The notes beneath the pieces were generated by a model that saw nothing but the letters and a program-made list of their open reading frames with translations, was not told the origin of the DNA and ran no database searches. A stretch of 64,000 nt of DNA from Streptomyces althioticus (GTDB lineage: Bacteria > Actinomycetota > Actinomycetes > Streptomycetales > Streptomycetaceae), in the NCBI GenBank assembly GCA_014649355.1, contig BMSW01000004.1, forward strand, positions 450,608-514,607, read 5' to 3'. The position numbers and the translations under genes are program-made. Each line of letters starts with the position of its first letter. Positions within the stretch are counted from its first letter, which is position 1. Below are positions 50,056-59,209 of the stretch, in pieces.

Positions 50056-50613
50056 GTGGCTACAAGAGATTTCGCGGTCCGTACCGAGACGCACGTTGCG
50101 ACGCTCGGGGATCTCGGCGAGCTCCACTTTGTCCCGGAGGCCGTGGGCACGGAGTTCCTCGACGGCTACCAGAAGGTGCAGGAAGCGCAGGCGTTGCTCG
50201 GCGGCGAGCAGGACCTGACGAAGATGGACCCGCAGGTGGTGCGGCAGGTGTACGCGGCGATGCGGCTGTTCCTGTCCGGGCTGATGACGTCCGAGTCCGC
50301 CGAGCGGTTCCTGCGGTTCGAGGTCGTCAAGGGCGGCAAGGTGGCGGCACACTTCCGTACGCGGGAGGAGGCCGACGAGTACGCCAAGGATCTGGGCGGC
50401 ACGGCCCGCGTCCGGGACGAGTCGCTGCGGCTGCCGGACCGTGTGCTGATGGACCTGATGGAGTGGGTGACGGAGCTGTACGGCGGTGGTAACGACCGCC
50501 CTACTACACCGTCCAGCGGATCATCGCGAGCGTCACGGAGAGCTGGGACGACTGGGAAGGCCAGCTCGCGCTCCAAGGGGTCGACCCGCACCGCTGGACG
50601 CTCCGCACGCTAG
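50056..50613 (+). CDS. Tail assembly chaperone, short form (G, 185 aa)
   Basis: GTG with AAGGG upstream. The N-terminal ~150 residues (ELHFVPEAVGTEFLDGYQKV, LMTSESAERFLRFEV) have the size and position of actinophage tail assembly chaperones, directly before the tape measure. After residue 149 the zero-frame codons lose their bias and the protein turns Ser/Arg-rich, which marks the end of the selected coding part. Wraps the tape measure during tail assembly. Confidence 0.78.
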   Translation: MATRDFAVRTETHVATLGDLGELHFVPEAVGTEFLDGYQKVQEAQALLGGEQDLTKMDPQVVRQVYAAMRLFLSGLMTSESAERFLRFEVVKGGKVAAHFRTREEADEYAKDLGGTARVRDESLRLPDRVLMDLMEWVTELYGGGNDRPTTPSSGSSRASRRAGTTGKASSRSKGSTRTAGRSAR

Positions 50614-50831
50614 TCAACGCGGCCGAGCAGGTCATCTACGCGTCAGCTCAGGACGATGCGGAACGGCGGCGCCTGCGGGCGCGGTTGTACGCCCCGCCGA
50701 AGACGCAGCGGGGTACGCGCGGGCAGAAGCCGAAGGCACAGCGGGAGCAGCGTGGCGCGTGGACGGCGCAGAGCGCGCAGGCCGTGATGGCGCAGATGGC
50801 TGCGGAAGACGCCCGGCTCGGAGCCGGGTGA
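50056..50831 (+). CDS. Tail assembly chaperone, long form by -1 frameshift (GT, 258 aa)
   Basis: Reading 50056-50502, then -1, then 50502-50831. The -1 frame (VQRIIASVTESWDDWEGQLA and onwards to 50831) has strong codon bias and no start codon, while an in-frame TAA at 50490-50492 forbids entry earlier. Slippage is therefore confined to about 50493-50502. The best site is CGC CCT: proline tRNA on CCT (50500-50502) slips back to CCC (50499-50501), followed by TAC TAC. Production of a G and a GT protein by this means is the rule in long-tailed phages. Confidence 0.75.
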
Positions 50832-50837
50832 ACGGGA

Positions 50838-50896
50838 TAATCTGGACAAGCCGCTGGTGGTAGGCCGGGCAACCGCACTCGTGCGTGAGGTTGCCG
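50838..50896 (+). promoter_or_regulatory. L box 6 (late leader, tape measure operon)
   Basis: -10-like TAATCT 50838-50843; core variant 50853-50870 (GGTGGTAGG). Very stable hairpin GGCAACC/GGTTGCC enclosing GCAC/GTGC; start 50897. Confidence 0.7.
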
Positions 50897-53800
50897 ATGG
50901 CTGGCGAGGACGTCGACTACGGTCGCGCGACCATCCGGATCGACATCGACGACAGCAGCGCCGATGGCGAGTCGCGTGTCGCCGGCATGCGCATCCAGCG
51001 GGCTCTGCTGCGGGCCACCCGCAGGGTCGGCGAGCAGATGCGCCGGCAGATCCAGCGGGGCCTGTCGGCCGCTCCGGTCACCGTCCGCGTCGAGCCGGAC
51101 CTGTCCCGTTTCGACGCCCAGCTCCTGACCGGCCTGCGCTCGCTGACCTCGATCAATGTGCCGGTGGCGCCGGACGTCACCGGCTTCGAGGAGCGTCTGC
51201 GGGCACTGCTGGCGGGCATTGAGGTGCCGGTCCGGGTGGTCCCGGACATGGACGGCTTCAACGACCGCATCCGCGCGCACCGGACGCCGGACGTCAACGT
51301 CAACGTCAACCCGGACACCAACCGGTTCCGGAAGGCGCTCACCGGCCTCACGCGCGTCGCGGGCAAGGTCGGCAAGGGCCTGACGAGCCTCCTCACTTTC
51401 GGCGCTGTGGGTATCGCCGCGGCGGGCGCCGCCTCGGGCGTCGGGGCGTTCCTCGCGGCGCTCGCACCGGCCGCGGGCATCCTCGCGGCCCTGCCCGCTG
51501 TGGTGGCCGGGTTCGCGGTCGCCTCGAGCACGCTGAAGCTCGCGCTGATGGGCGTCAGCGACGCCTTCGGCGCGGCCCTCACCGGGAACGCGGAGGAGTT
51601 CGAGAAGACCCTCGAGAACCTGTCGCCGGCCGCAAAGTCCGCCGCGCGGGAAGTGCGCGCTTTGAAGCCGGCGTTCGAGGAACTGCGCAACACGGTGCAG
51701 AACGCCCTCTTCAGCCAGCTTGAGGGCCAGATCACGAAGACCGCGAACGCGCTGAGCGGGCCCCTGTCGATGGGCATGACCGCCATTTCGCTGAACTTCG
51801 GGCAGGCCGCGGCCAGCATCCTCAAGTTCCTGCAGAGCGCCCAGGGCGTCGCGGCCGTCACCGACGTGATGCAGGGCACCGAGGCGGCCACGAACGGCCT
51901 CGCTGCCGGTCTCGGCCCGCTCGCGGAGGGCCTGCTGCGCGTCGCGGGCACCGTGTCGGCGGCGTTCGGCGACCGGCTCGGCTCTGCACTGCAGAGCGCC
52001 AGCGAAGGCTTCGGTAACTGGCTGACGGAAGCCTCAGAGTCGGGGCGGGCGGTGCAGTGGGTCGAGACCGCGATCTCCGTGTTCCAGCAGCTCGGGCAGA
52101 TCGTGTCGAACCTCGGCAGCATCATCAGCGGCGTCTTCGAGGCCGGTGAGAGCGCGGGCGCCGGGTTTCTGAACAACCTCCAGCTGATCACTGGCCAGAT
52201 CTCCAAGTTCGTCAACTCGGAGGAGGGCCAGTCGGCGCTGGCGAACATCTTCTCCACGATCGGCACGATCGCCGCCCAGTTGGGGCCTATCTTCTCAGCT
52301 TTGATCACGCAGGTCGGGCAGATCGCGCCGCTGCTGGCCCCCGTCTTCGAGACCCTGGGCCCGGCCATCGTCGGCGTGATCAACGCGCTGGGCCCGGCCA
52401 TCCAGGGCATCGCGCCCGCTCTGCAGGTCGTCGCGGGGGCGCTCGCCGAAGCCTTCGCGGCCATCGGCCCGTCGCTGGGCCCGCTGGGCGAGTCCATCGG
52501 CCGAGTGCTGGCCGCTCTGGCGCCGCTGCTGCCGCTCGTCGGTGAGATCGTCGCCATGCTCGCTGGAGCTTTGGCCCCGGTCTTCTCGACGCTCGCGGCG
52601 GCCCTGGCCCCGGTGATCTCACAGCTGGTCAGCGCCCTCGCGCCGATCCTCCCGACCCTGGCCGCTGCCTTCGCTTCGCTGGTCATCGCGCTGACCCCGC
52701 TGGCCACGGGTATCGGGGAGGCCCTCGCCCAGCTCATCGCCGGCCTGGCCCCGATCTTCCCGATGCTGGCGCAGGCCGTGGTGCAGCTCGTCGTCGCGCT
52801 CGTGCCGCTGATCACGCAGCTGACGGCCGCGCTGCTGCCGGTCCTGCCGTCCCTGGTGACGGCGTTCCTGGCGATCGTCAACGCGGTGCTGCCGCTGGTG
52901 CCGCAGATCGTCGCCCTGGTGGCAGCCGTCGCTCCGCTCGTCGGCCATGTGATCACGCTGGTCGCGCCGCTGCTGAAGGTCGCGGCGGCCCTGCTCGGCT
53001 GGGCGGCGATCAACGTGGTCGTGCCGCTGATCAAGCTGATCGTGGCCGCGCTCGGCGGGTTCCTCGGCATCCTGACGCGGATCGTCAGTGGCGTCACGAC
53101 GTTCGTCGGCAAGGTCATCGGCTTCTTCAAGAAGCTCTACAACGACCTCGTCGGTCACAGCATCGTCCCCGACCTGGTCAACGGCGTCGTCGACTGGTTC
53201 AAGCGGCTGCCGCGCCGCGCGGTGGAGGCCCTGGCCTCGCTGGTGTCTTCGATCCTCGGGCCGTTCAAGCGGGCGGCGTCGGCCGCGCTCGGGCGTGCCC
53301 GGTCGTTCGTGACCGAGGCCGTCAACGTCATTAAGCGGCTGCCGAACCGCGCCAAGGAGGGCCTGGGCAGCCTGACGAGCACCCTCGTCAACGCGGGCAA
53401 GGACCTCATCCGAGGCATGATCAACGGCATCAAGCAGATGGCCGGTGAGCTGGTCTCGGCCGCCAAGGGCGTCGTGAAGGGCGCCGTCGACGGCGCGAAG
53501 AAGCTCCTCGGCATCAGCTCGCCGTCGAAAGTCTTCGCACAGATTGGCCGCGACACGGGCCGCGGCTTCATCGAGGGCCTGACCGGCACCCAGGCGAAGA
53601 TCAAGTCCACGGGCGACAAGGTCGCCAACAGCATCATCAAGGCGTTCGAGAAGCTGAAGCCGTCCAAGATGGACGACTTCCTGGTGATGCTGATCGACCG
53701 CAGCAACAAGAACCTGCTGCGGCTGGCGGCGCAGCGGGACAAGCTGGCGAAGAAGATCGAAGAGGCCAACAAGTTCGCGACGGAGACCACGAAGTCGACG

Positions 53801-54598
53801 CTGGAGGCGTTCTCCCTCAGCAACCTCGTCCAGGGGCAGGAGGCGTTCACCGCGCAGACCATCACGGCCGGCCTGGAGGACGCCGTGAAGCGGGTACGGG
53901 GCTTCTCCGCCGACCTGAACAAGCTCGCCCGCCGAGGGCTGCGGAAGGACCTGCTGGAGCAGATCATCGGCCTCGGCCCGGAGCAGGGCGCGCAGATGGC
54001 CGAGGTGCTCGCCTCCACGACGGGCGACCAGCTGAAGCGGATCAACGCCTTGCAGACGACGCTGTCGAAGGTGTCGACGACGTTCGGCCGGACCAGCGCC
54101 GACGTGCTGTTCGACGCCGGGAAGCAGGCGAGCAAGGGCTTCCTCGCCGGTCTGGAGGCCGAACGCAAGGGCATCGAGCGGCTGATGGTGCAGATCGCGA
54201 AGGCACTGCAGAAGTCCATCCGAAGTGCGCTCGGGATCCGCAGCCCCTCGGTGGTGATGCGGCGCATCGGTGAGATGACGATGGCCGGTCTGCAGGTGGG
54301 TCTGGTGCGGAGGCTGTCGGCGCTGGAGGCGTCGGCGGGGACGGCGGCCCGCACGATGGTGCGCGCCGTGTCCTCGGAGATGGCGGGGATGCCCGGCTTC
54401 GGGGCGGGCGAGGTGGTGCCGCTGACGAGGGGTCGGCGCCTGAGCCGGAACACCGACGACTGGCTGGCGCCCGGGCGCGGCCGTGCGGGCGGGGACGTGG
54501 TCCATAACCACACCTGGAACATCCGGGAGGTGGGCGACGCGCATGTGACAGCGAAGCGGGTCCTCGACCGGTTCGTGCTCGCGGCAGGAGTGAGCTGA
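50897..54598 (+). CDS. Tape measure protein (1,233 aa)
   Basis: ATG two bases after the L box stem. The central third is a long hydrophobic Ala/Leu/Pro repeat with about 11-residue spacing (LAPVFETLGP, LAPLLPLVGE). Two C-terminal copies of the tape measure motif LGI-S/R-SPS-x-V with a following IG and G-L occur (near 870 and 1113). It sets tail length and is ejected with the DNA. The tail predicted from ~1,230 residues would be roughly 180 nm by the usual 0.15 nm per residue rule. Confidence 0.92.
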   Translation: MAGEDVDYGRATIRIDIDDSSADGESRVAGMRIQRALLRATRRVGEQMRRQIQRGLSAAPVTVRVEPDLSRFDAQLLTGLRSLTSINVPVAPDVTGFEERLRALLAGIEVPVRVVPDMDGFNDRIRAHRTPDVNVNVNPDTNRFRKALTGLTRVAGKVGKGLTSLLTFGAVGIAAAGAASGVGAFLAALAPAAGILAALPAVVAGFAVASSTLKLALMGVSDAFGAALTGNAEEFEKTLENLSPAAKSAAREVRALKPAFEELRNTVQNALFSQLEGQITKTANALSGPLSMGMTAISLNFGQAAASILKFLQSAQGVAAVTDVMQGTEAATNGLAAGLGPLAEGLLRVAGTVSAAFGDRLGSALQSASEGFGNWLTEASESGRAVQWVETAISVFQQLGQIVSNLGSIISGVFEAGESAGAGFLNNLQLITGQISKFVNSEEGQSALANIFSTIGTIAAQLGPIFSALITQVGQIAPLLAPVFETLGPAIVGVINALGPAIQGIAPALQVVAGALAEAFAAIGPSLGPLGESIGRVLAALAPLLPLVGEIVAMLAGALAPVFSTLAAALAPVISQLVSALAPILPTLAAAFASLVIALTPLATGIGEALAQLIAGLAPIFPMLAQAVVQLVVALVPLITQLTAALLPVLPSLVTAFLAIVNAVLPLVPQIVALVAAVAPLVGHVITLVAPLLKVAAALLGWAAINVVVPLIKLIVAALGGFLGILTRIVSGVTTFVGKVIGFFKKLYNDLVGHSIVPDLVNGVVDWFKRLPRRAVEALASLVSSILGPFKRAASAALGRARSFVTEAVNVIKRLPNRAKEGLGSLTSTLVNAGKDLIRGMINGIKQMAGELVSAAKGVVKGAVDGAKKLLGISSPSKVFAQIGRDTGRGFIEGLTGTQAKIKSTGDKVANSIIKAFEKLKPSKMDDFLVMLIDRSNKNLLRLAAQRDKLAKKIEEANKFATETTKSTLEAFSLSNLVQGQEAFTAQTITAGLEDAVKRVRGFSADLNKLARRGLRKDLLEQIIGLGPEQGAQMAEVLASTTGDQLKRINALQTTLSKVSTTFGRTSADVLFDAGKQASKGFLAGLEAERKGIERLMVQIAKALQKSIRSALGIRSPSVVMRRIGEMTMAGLQVGLVRRLSALEASAGTAARTMVRAVSSEMAGMPGFGAGEVVPLTRGRRLSRNTDDWLAPGRGRAGGDVVHNHTWNIREVGDAHVTAKRVLDRFVLAAGVS

Positions 54599-55914
54599 TG
54601 GCGACCGACTGGTATCTGAACTTCGGCGGGGTGGAGGTGGCCAACCACGCCCGTCTGTCCGCGTACATCGACTCGGTGGGCTCCCCGCTGACGTCGTACG
54701 GCGGGTGTGGCTGCCCGACGTTCGGGGCGGAGACCCTCGGCGACCTGCCGTACACGGAGCCCGGCGACGAGGACAGCCCCGCACCGTGGTTTGATCCGGA
54801 CGTCCCGGAGTCCGCCGAGTTCGCCGGGATCATGGTCTTGGAGATCGACGGCCTGGACGACTTCCCTGTGCAGCGCACCGTTGCGGGCGGGCTCGCCGGG
54901 GGCGGGACGATCGGGCCGGCGCGGGCGCTGCCCCGCACGATCACCGTGACGGCGCTCGTTCTTGGCTCGACCTGCTGCGGTGTGGACTACGGACGGCACT
55001 GGCTGGAGCAGGTCCTGCAAGGCTGCACGGCCGGCGAGTGCGACGGCGACTGCCTCGTCGTCTACAACTGCTGCCCCGGTGAGGAGCTGGATGCGGAGAC
55101 GTTCAACGAGCGGCACCGGCGGACCCTGCGCAGGGTGGCGCTGGTGGACGGGCCGCGGGTGACCGCGCGGTCCGGTGACGGCTGCCAGGTTGGCGAGTGC
55201 CAGTCCGGGGCGGACATCCTGACCGTGGAGTTCGTGATGACCGCGGCGGTGCCGTGGCTGTGGACGGACCCGCTGCCGGTACTGGAGGTCACCCCGCCGA
55301 TCGACCTGGACGGCACGTGCGTCGAGTGGTGCGTGCACCCCACCGGCGAGGACTGCCCCGGAGGCTGCCGGTTCGCGGCCTGCGTCGACCCGACGGCCGC
55401 GTGTGCCGACCCGCTGTGCAAGCCGGATGCGCCGCCGCTGCCCGGCTCCCCGCTGAACACCTGCTTCTGCGTGCCGCTGGCGGCGGAACGCGCCTGCTAC
55501 GAGCTGGACCTGACGTCCCGCCCGAACTGGAGCAGCGACGTCCCGATCATCACGGTGCGGGCCGGGTCGAGCGACCTGCGGAACCTGACGATCGAGATTT
55601 ACGAACAGGGCGAGGACGGCATGAGCTGCGAGGAGGTCGCCGACCTCAACCGCTGCTCGCCGCACTCCTACTTCCATGTGGCGTTCGTCCCGGCCGGTGG
55701 CGCCGTCACCCTGGACGGGCAGACGGGCCGCGCCGTCGTCGAGTGCGGCGGCGTGTGCGAGACGAGCCCCGACGTCTACGGCCGGGACGGCATGCCCGCG
55801 GTGTACCGGACGCTCGACTGCGCCAGCTACTGCCTGTGCCTGTCGACCGACATCGAGAACCCGCCGTCTCTGGACGCCGTGGTGTCGGTCAGCGTGTCCG
55901 GGCGGGGGCGGTAA
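54598..55914 (+). CDS. Minor tail protein, distal-tail type, Cys-rich (438 aa)
   Basis: ATG overlapping the tape measure stop by one base. First gene after the tape measure, where actinophages encode the distal tail (Dit-like) protein. The sequence has about 28 Cys, including dense clusters (GCTAGECDGDC, CVEWC, CPGGC, CFC). Globular with beta-rich regions; no enzymatic motif. The Cys clusters may bind metal or form disulphides in the virion. Confidence 0.72.
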   Translation: MATDWYLNFGGVEVANHARLSAYIDSVGSPLTSYGGCGCPTFGAETLGDLPYTEPGDEDSPAPWFDPDVPESAEFAGIMVLEIDGLDDFPVQRTVAGGLAGGGTIGPARALPRTITVTALVLGSTCCGVDYGRHWLEQVLQGCTAGECDGDCLVVYNCCPGEELDAETFNERHRRTLRRVALVDGPRVTARSGDGCQVGECQSGADILTVEFVMTAAVPWLWTDPLPVLEVTPPIDLDGTCVEWCVHPTGEDCPGGCRFAACVDPTAACADPLCKPDAPPLPGSPLNTCFCVPLAAERACYELDLTSRPNWSSDVPIITVRAGSSDLRNLTIEIYEQGEDGMSCEEVADLNRCSPHSYFHVAFVPAGGAVTLDGQTGRAVVECGGVCETSPDVYGRDGMPAVYRTLDCASYCLCLSTDIENPPSLDAVVSVSVSGRGR

Positions 55915-56954
55915 TGGCCGTCGCCGGCTGCGGTACGCACACCGCGCGGATCGTGTCGCGGAACGGGGCGACGGTCACGACGGCTGAGGTGCTCACGGAA
56001 GTGGAGTGGTCGAGGCTGCTGGACGCCACCAGCTCGGCGCGGGTGGTGATCCAGCCGGACGGGGACTGCTGCAACCGGCTGGCCCGCATCACGTCCTGGG
56101 CGCACCGGCTGGTCATCTTCCGGGACAGCCAGTACGTGTGGGACGGGCCGATCACGAACGTGTCCTGGTCCCTCGGCGAGGTCGAGGTGGCCGCCGAAGA
56201 CGTCAGCGTGTGGCTGGACGACCGGGTGCCGCACCAGAACCGGGCGTTCACCAACGTGGACCTGACGGAGATCGCCGCCTGGCTGATCGCCGACGGCTAC
56301 GCCCCCGACGACCCGGGGCACACGGTGCAGATCGTCGGGAAGGCCGGCGTCACCGGCTCCCGCGAGTACTTCACGGGCATCGGCCAGACCGGCGACCATC
56401 TGCGGCAGCTCGCCGAGGCGGGCCTGGACTACACGGTGATCGGCTCGCGGATCCTCCTGCTGCCGGAAACCCACCTGGTCAGCGTGGGCCGCCTGTCGGA
56501 CACCGACCTGCCCGAGGGCCTGGAGGTCGCCGAGGACGGCAAGAGCCTGGTGACGCGGTGGATCGTCGCGGGCAGCGAGGAATCCGGGGTGGTCGGCTCG
56601 GCGGGCGGCGTGGACCCGGTGTACGGGCTGCACGAGCGGTACGCCGAGATGACCGAGATCACCGACGCGGCGTCGGCGCAGCAGGCCGCGCTGGCACGCC
56701 ACCGGGTGTCGTCGGCTGTGCCGGTGTTCATCGACACCCGCGAGGTGACGATCTCGCCGCTGGCGAACCTCGACGTGCCGAAGCTCGTGCCGGGGTGGGC
56801 GCTGGACGTCACGAGCGCGGGCACCTGCCGCAAGGTGTCGGCGCGGCTGAAGATCGTGGGCGTGCGGGTGCAGGAGACCGCCGGGAGCGACAGCTCGCCC
56901 GGCTCGGAGAGCGTGCAGGTGCAGGTGGCGGCGACAGCGGTGGAGGCGGCGTAG
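55914..56954 (+). CDS. Minor tail protein, hub/Gp37-like (346 aa)
   Basis: ATG overlapping the previous stop. The pattern EVEWSRLLDATSSARVVI and the later WDGPITNVSWSLGEVEVAAEDVSVWLDDR matches the siphovirus minor tail proteins that form the central hub below the tape measure. Contains a segment with GIGQTGDHLRQLAEAGLDYTV typical of this family. Probably contributes to the tail tip. Confidence 0.72.
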   Translation: MAVAGCGTHTARIVSRNGATVTTAEVLTEVEWSRLLDATSSARVVIQPDGDCCNRLARITSWAHRLVIFRDSQYVWDGPITNVSWSLGEVEVAAEDVSVWLDDRVPHQNRAFTNVDLTEIAAWLIADGYAPDDPGHTVQIVGKAGVTGSREYFTGIGQTGDHLRQLAEAGLDYTVIGSRILLLPETHLVSVGRLSDTDLPEGLEVAEDGKSLVTRWIVAGSEESGVVGSAGGVDPVYGLHERYAEMTEITDAASAQQAALARHRVSSAVPVFIDTREVTISPLANLDVPKLVPGWALDVTSAGTCRKVSARLKIVGVRVQETAGSDSSPGSESVQVQVAATAVEAA

Positions 56955-57398
56955 ATGGCTATCCGTGGAACCCCGGCCCGGCGTGTGGTGGGCAATCCGC
57001 TCGCCGGCGTGCTGCGGGGCCTGGACCAGCGCACGCGCGTCGCCGCCCGTACCCGCGTGACCGGCGCCCGCGAAGAGGATCCCGTCCCGCCCGCCTCCGC
57101 CCGCGTGGCGCAGCCGGTGGGGCCGGCGGCCGCCGTGGTGACCACCGGCGAGGACGGGCGGGTCCAGTGGGTGTTCCCCGCCCCGTTCGCGGCGGCCCCC
57201 GCCGTGTCTGCGGTCGCTGTCGACCCCGAGCCGGGCGACGACGAGCGCACGGTGTGGGCGGTGGTGGAGGAGGTCACCTCCTGGTGCCTGGTGGTGCGGG
57301 CGTGGCGCACCCGGCCGCGCCGGGGCGTGGGGGTGGCGGAGCCGTGCGGGCCGGGTGTGCGCGTCCACGTCACGGCGACCGCCGCGGGGGGCGGCTAA
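56955..57398 (+). CDS. Small tail protein with fibre-type beta domain (147 aa)
   Basis: ATG directly after the previous stop. Basic helical N-terminus of about 45 residues, then a beta domain (GRVQWVFPAPFAAAPAVSAV) with the same pattern as the protein at 42710. Probably attaches to the tail tip through the N-terminus. Confidence 0.65.
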   Translation: MAIRGTPARRVVGNPLAGVLRGLDQRTRVAARTRVTGAREEDPVPPASARVAQPVGPAAAVVTTGEDGRVQWVFPAPFAAAPAVSAVAVDPEPGDDERTVWAVVEEVTSWCLVVRAWRTRPRRGVGVAEPCGPGVRVHVTATAAGGG

Positions 57399-57453
57399 CC
57401 TCGTCTGCGCCGCTGGTTGTGGGCCGGGCGAGGTTTCTTCTCCTGGAGCGCGC
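57396..57453 (+). promoter_or_regulatory. L box 7 (late leader)
   Basis: -10-like TAACCT 57396-57401 overlaps the end of the preceding gene; core 57412-57429. GCG/CGC with CTCC/GGAG; start 57454. Confidence 0.65.
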
Positions 57454-58179
57454 ATGGCGACCAGCGTTTGTGTGGACAGCGACTACTTCGACGTCGGTGA
57501 CGACGGCCGGCTCACGATGGTCCCCGGAAGTCTCGGACTGCGGGAGGTCCTGTACTTCAAGGAGCCGGGCACCCACGAGTTCAGCAAAGCGGCGTACCCG
57601 TGGCTGGCGCGCATCTTCGTGCGGGTGCAGGCGGCCGGCGGTGGCTCTGCGGGGGCGCGGGCGAACGCGGCCCAGTTCTGTGCGTCGCCGGGCGCCGCGG
57701 GCGGCGGCTACGCGGAGCGGCTCGTCGAGGCGTCGTCGCTCGGCGCGACGGAAACCATCGTCGTCGGCGCGGGCGGCGCCGCGGGAACGCCGACCGTGGA
57801 CGGCGGCCCCGGCGGCAACTCGTCGTTCGGTGGCCTGTGCACGGCGAACGGCGGCAACGGCGGGCAGGCCGTCATGACGAGCGGCGACAGCCTGATCGCG
57901 TACTCGGGCACGGCGGGCCCGCTCGGCGGCATCGGCGACATCACCCAGGGCGGCGGTGCGGGAGGCGGCTGCTTCCGCCTGACGGGCAACCAGGGCCACT
58001 CGGGGCCGGGCGGAGAGAGCAGGCTCGGGCACGGCGGCTTCCAGCGGGCCTCGACGGGCTCGGGCGGTGCGGGCCGTGGCTGGGGCGGCGGCGCGGGCGG
58101 CTCCTGCGCCCGCGACGGCGACACCGTGAACGGCACCGCCGGCCAGGACGGCGTGGTCATCCTGTACCTGTACGGATGA
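57454..58179 (+). CDS. Glycine-rich tail fibre protein (241 aa)
   Basis: ATG after L box 7. After a 50-residue adaptor the chain is dominated by glycine (GGAAGTPTVDGGPGGNSSFGG) with the frame FVRVQAAGGG and DGVVILYLYG, the same domain as the C-terminus of the protein at 35865. Such domains form beta sandwiches of glycine-rich helices in receptor-binding tips. Likely a host-recognition fibre. Confidence 0.75.
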   Translation: MATSVCVDSDYFDVGDDGRLTMVPGSLGLREVLYFKEPGTHEFSKAAYPWLARIFVRVQAAGGGSAGARANAAQFCASPGAAGGGYAERLVEASSLGATETIVVGAGGAAGTPTVDGGPGGNSSFGGLCTANGGNGGQAVMTSGDSLIAYSGTAGPLGGIGDITQGGGAGGGCFRLTGNQGHSGPGGESRLGHGGFQRASTGSGGAGRGWGGGAGGSCARDGDTVNGTAGQDGVVILYLYG

Positions 58180-58184
58180 GGGCT

Positions 58185-58293
58185 GTCCGGACACCGTGTC
58201 CGGACGGTATCCGGTCAGGTCACGGCCGATGTCCGGGCCTGTGCCCGGATGTGTCCGGACGGTGCTCCGGGGACGCGTCCGGACGGTATCCGG
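58185..58293 (+). repeat. TCCGGAC repeat cluster
   Basis: A 21-bp perfect palindrome (GTCCGGACAC, centre C, complement; 58185-58205) and three direct repeats of GTCCGGACGGT-N-TCCGG near 58197, 58252 and 58276. It lies between a fibre gene and L box 8. Possible operator or a terminator array. Confidence 0.55.
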
Positions 58294-58305
58294 GAGGGCC
58301 GTCGA

Positions 58306-58370
58306 TACACTCGACGGTGCGCCGCTGGTGCTAGGCCGGGCCACAGACTGCGACCCCCAGGGAGGGGCCT
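58306..58370 (+). promoter_or_regulatory. L box 8 (late leader, fibre cassette 2)
   Basis: -10-like TACACT 58306-58311; core variant 58324-58341 (GGTGCTAGG). GCCACAG pairs with CTGTGGC, which contains the GTG start codon 58371 itself. Confidence 0.7.
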
Positions 58371-59201
58371 GTGGCGAGGTGTGGGTGCGGCGGCGGGCTG
58401 TGCAACTGCTCGGTCGTCGCCGGCGAGAACGTCACCGTCGGCGGGTCCGGGAGCCCCGCCAACCCGTACACGGTGTCAGCGAACGTGGGCTGCGACGCGG
58501 TGCGGCCGTGCCTGTCGGGTGGCGACGGCATCGCCTACGACGCGGGCACGGGCGTGATCGGCGCGGCCGTCAGCCCGGCGCCCGGGAACAACCTGGCAGT
58601 CGGACCGGATGGGCTGTTCGTGCCGACCGGCGCGGCGACCGTCAGCACCGGCTGCGGCCTGACCGGCGACGGCTCGGGCGGCGCGCCCGTGGCGGCCGCC
58701 GTCGGCACCTGGCCGTACCCGTGCGACCCGGACGCGGCCGGCGGTGTCGTCGTGTGCGACTCCAACGGGGTGCTGCGCGGCGAGCCCCGCGGGCAGATCA
58801 ACTTCTTCCAGGTCACCGAGACCAGGGCGTACGCGGATCTGGCCGTGCCGAACGAGCTGACCGTCGTCGATACCTTCGAGCTGGCGATCACGAACCCGGA
58901 CGCGTGCCGTCCGGCCACGGTTCTCGTGGAGCGCGAGGTGGACGTGGACTTCGTGCTGCCCGCCGGTGCCGGGGCGTCGTACGGGCACGACACCGACCAG
59001 ATGTACTACCTGCGGAACACCGGCTCGTCGACGATGAACGACGCGCACACGCAGACGACGAAGCTGTACCAGTACGTGGCGGCGCTCGCGCCGGGCGCGG
59101 GAGCGAACATTCTGCTGCCGGTCAGCATGGACCGCGGCAGCGGTGGCGCGACGTACAACAGGATCCAAGTGTTCATCCGCGCCATCCTCATCAGCCTGTA
59201 G
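58371..59201 (+). CDS. Tail fibre protein, cassette 2 (276 aa)
   Basis: GTG start inside the L box stem. Shortened paralogue of the protein at 43089: Cys-rich start (CGCGGGLCNC), one GDGIAYDAGTGVI unit and the same C-terminal domain (VDFVLPAGAGASYGHDTDQM, GGATYNRIQVFIRA). Two fibre copies with the same C-terminal end but different lengths could form two fibres or compete for one site. Confidence 0.75.
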   Translation: MARCGCGGGLCNCSVVAGENVTVGGSGSPANPYTVSANVGCDAVRPCLSGGDGIAYDAGTGVIGAAVSPAPGNNLAVGPDGLFVPTGAATVSTGCGLTGDGSGGAPVAAAVGTWPYPCDPDAAGGVVVCDSNGVLRGEPRGQINFFQVTETRAYADLAVPNELTVVDTFELAITNPDACRPATVLVEREVDVDFVLPAGAGASYGHDTDQMYYLRNTGSSTMNDAHTQTTKLYQYVAALAPGAGANILLPVSMDRGSGGATYNRIQVFIRAILISL

Positions 59202-59209
59202 GGAGCAGC

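Noticed and set aside
50917..55677. Several very long - strand frames across the tape measure and minor tail genes
   Set aside because: Same shadow effect. The + strand frames carry tape measure motifs and coupled starts, the - strand frames none.
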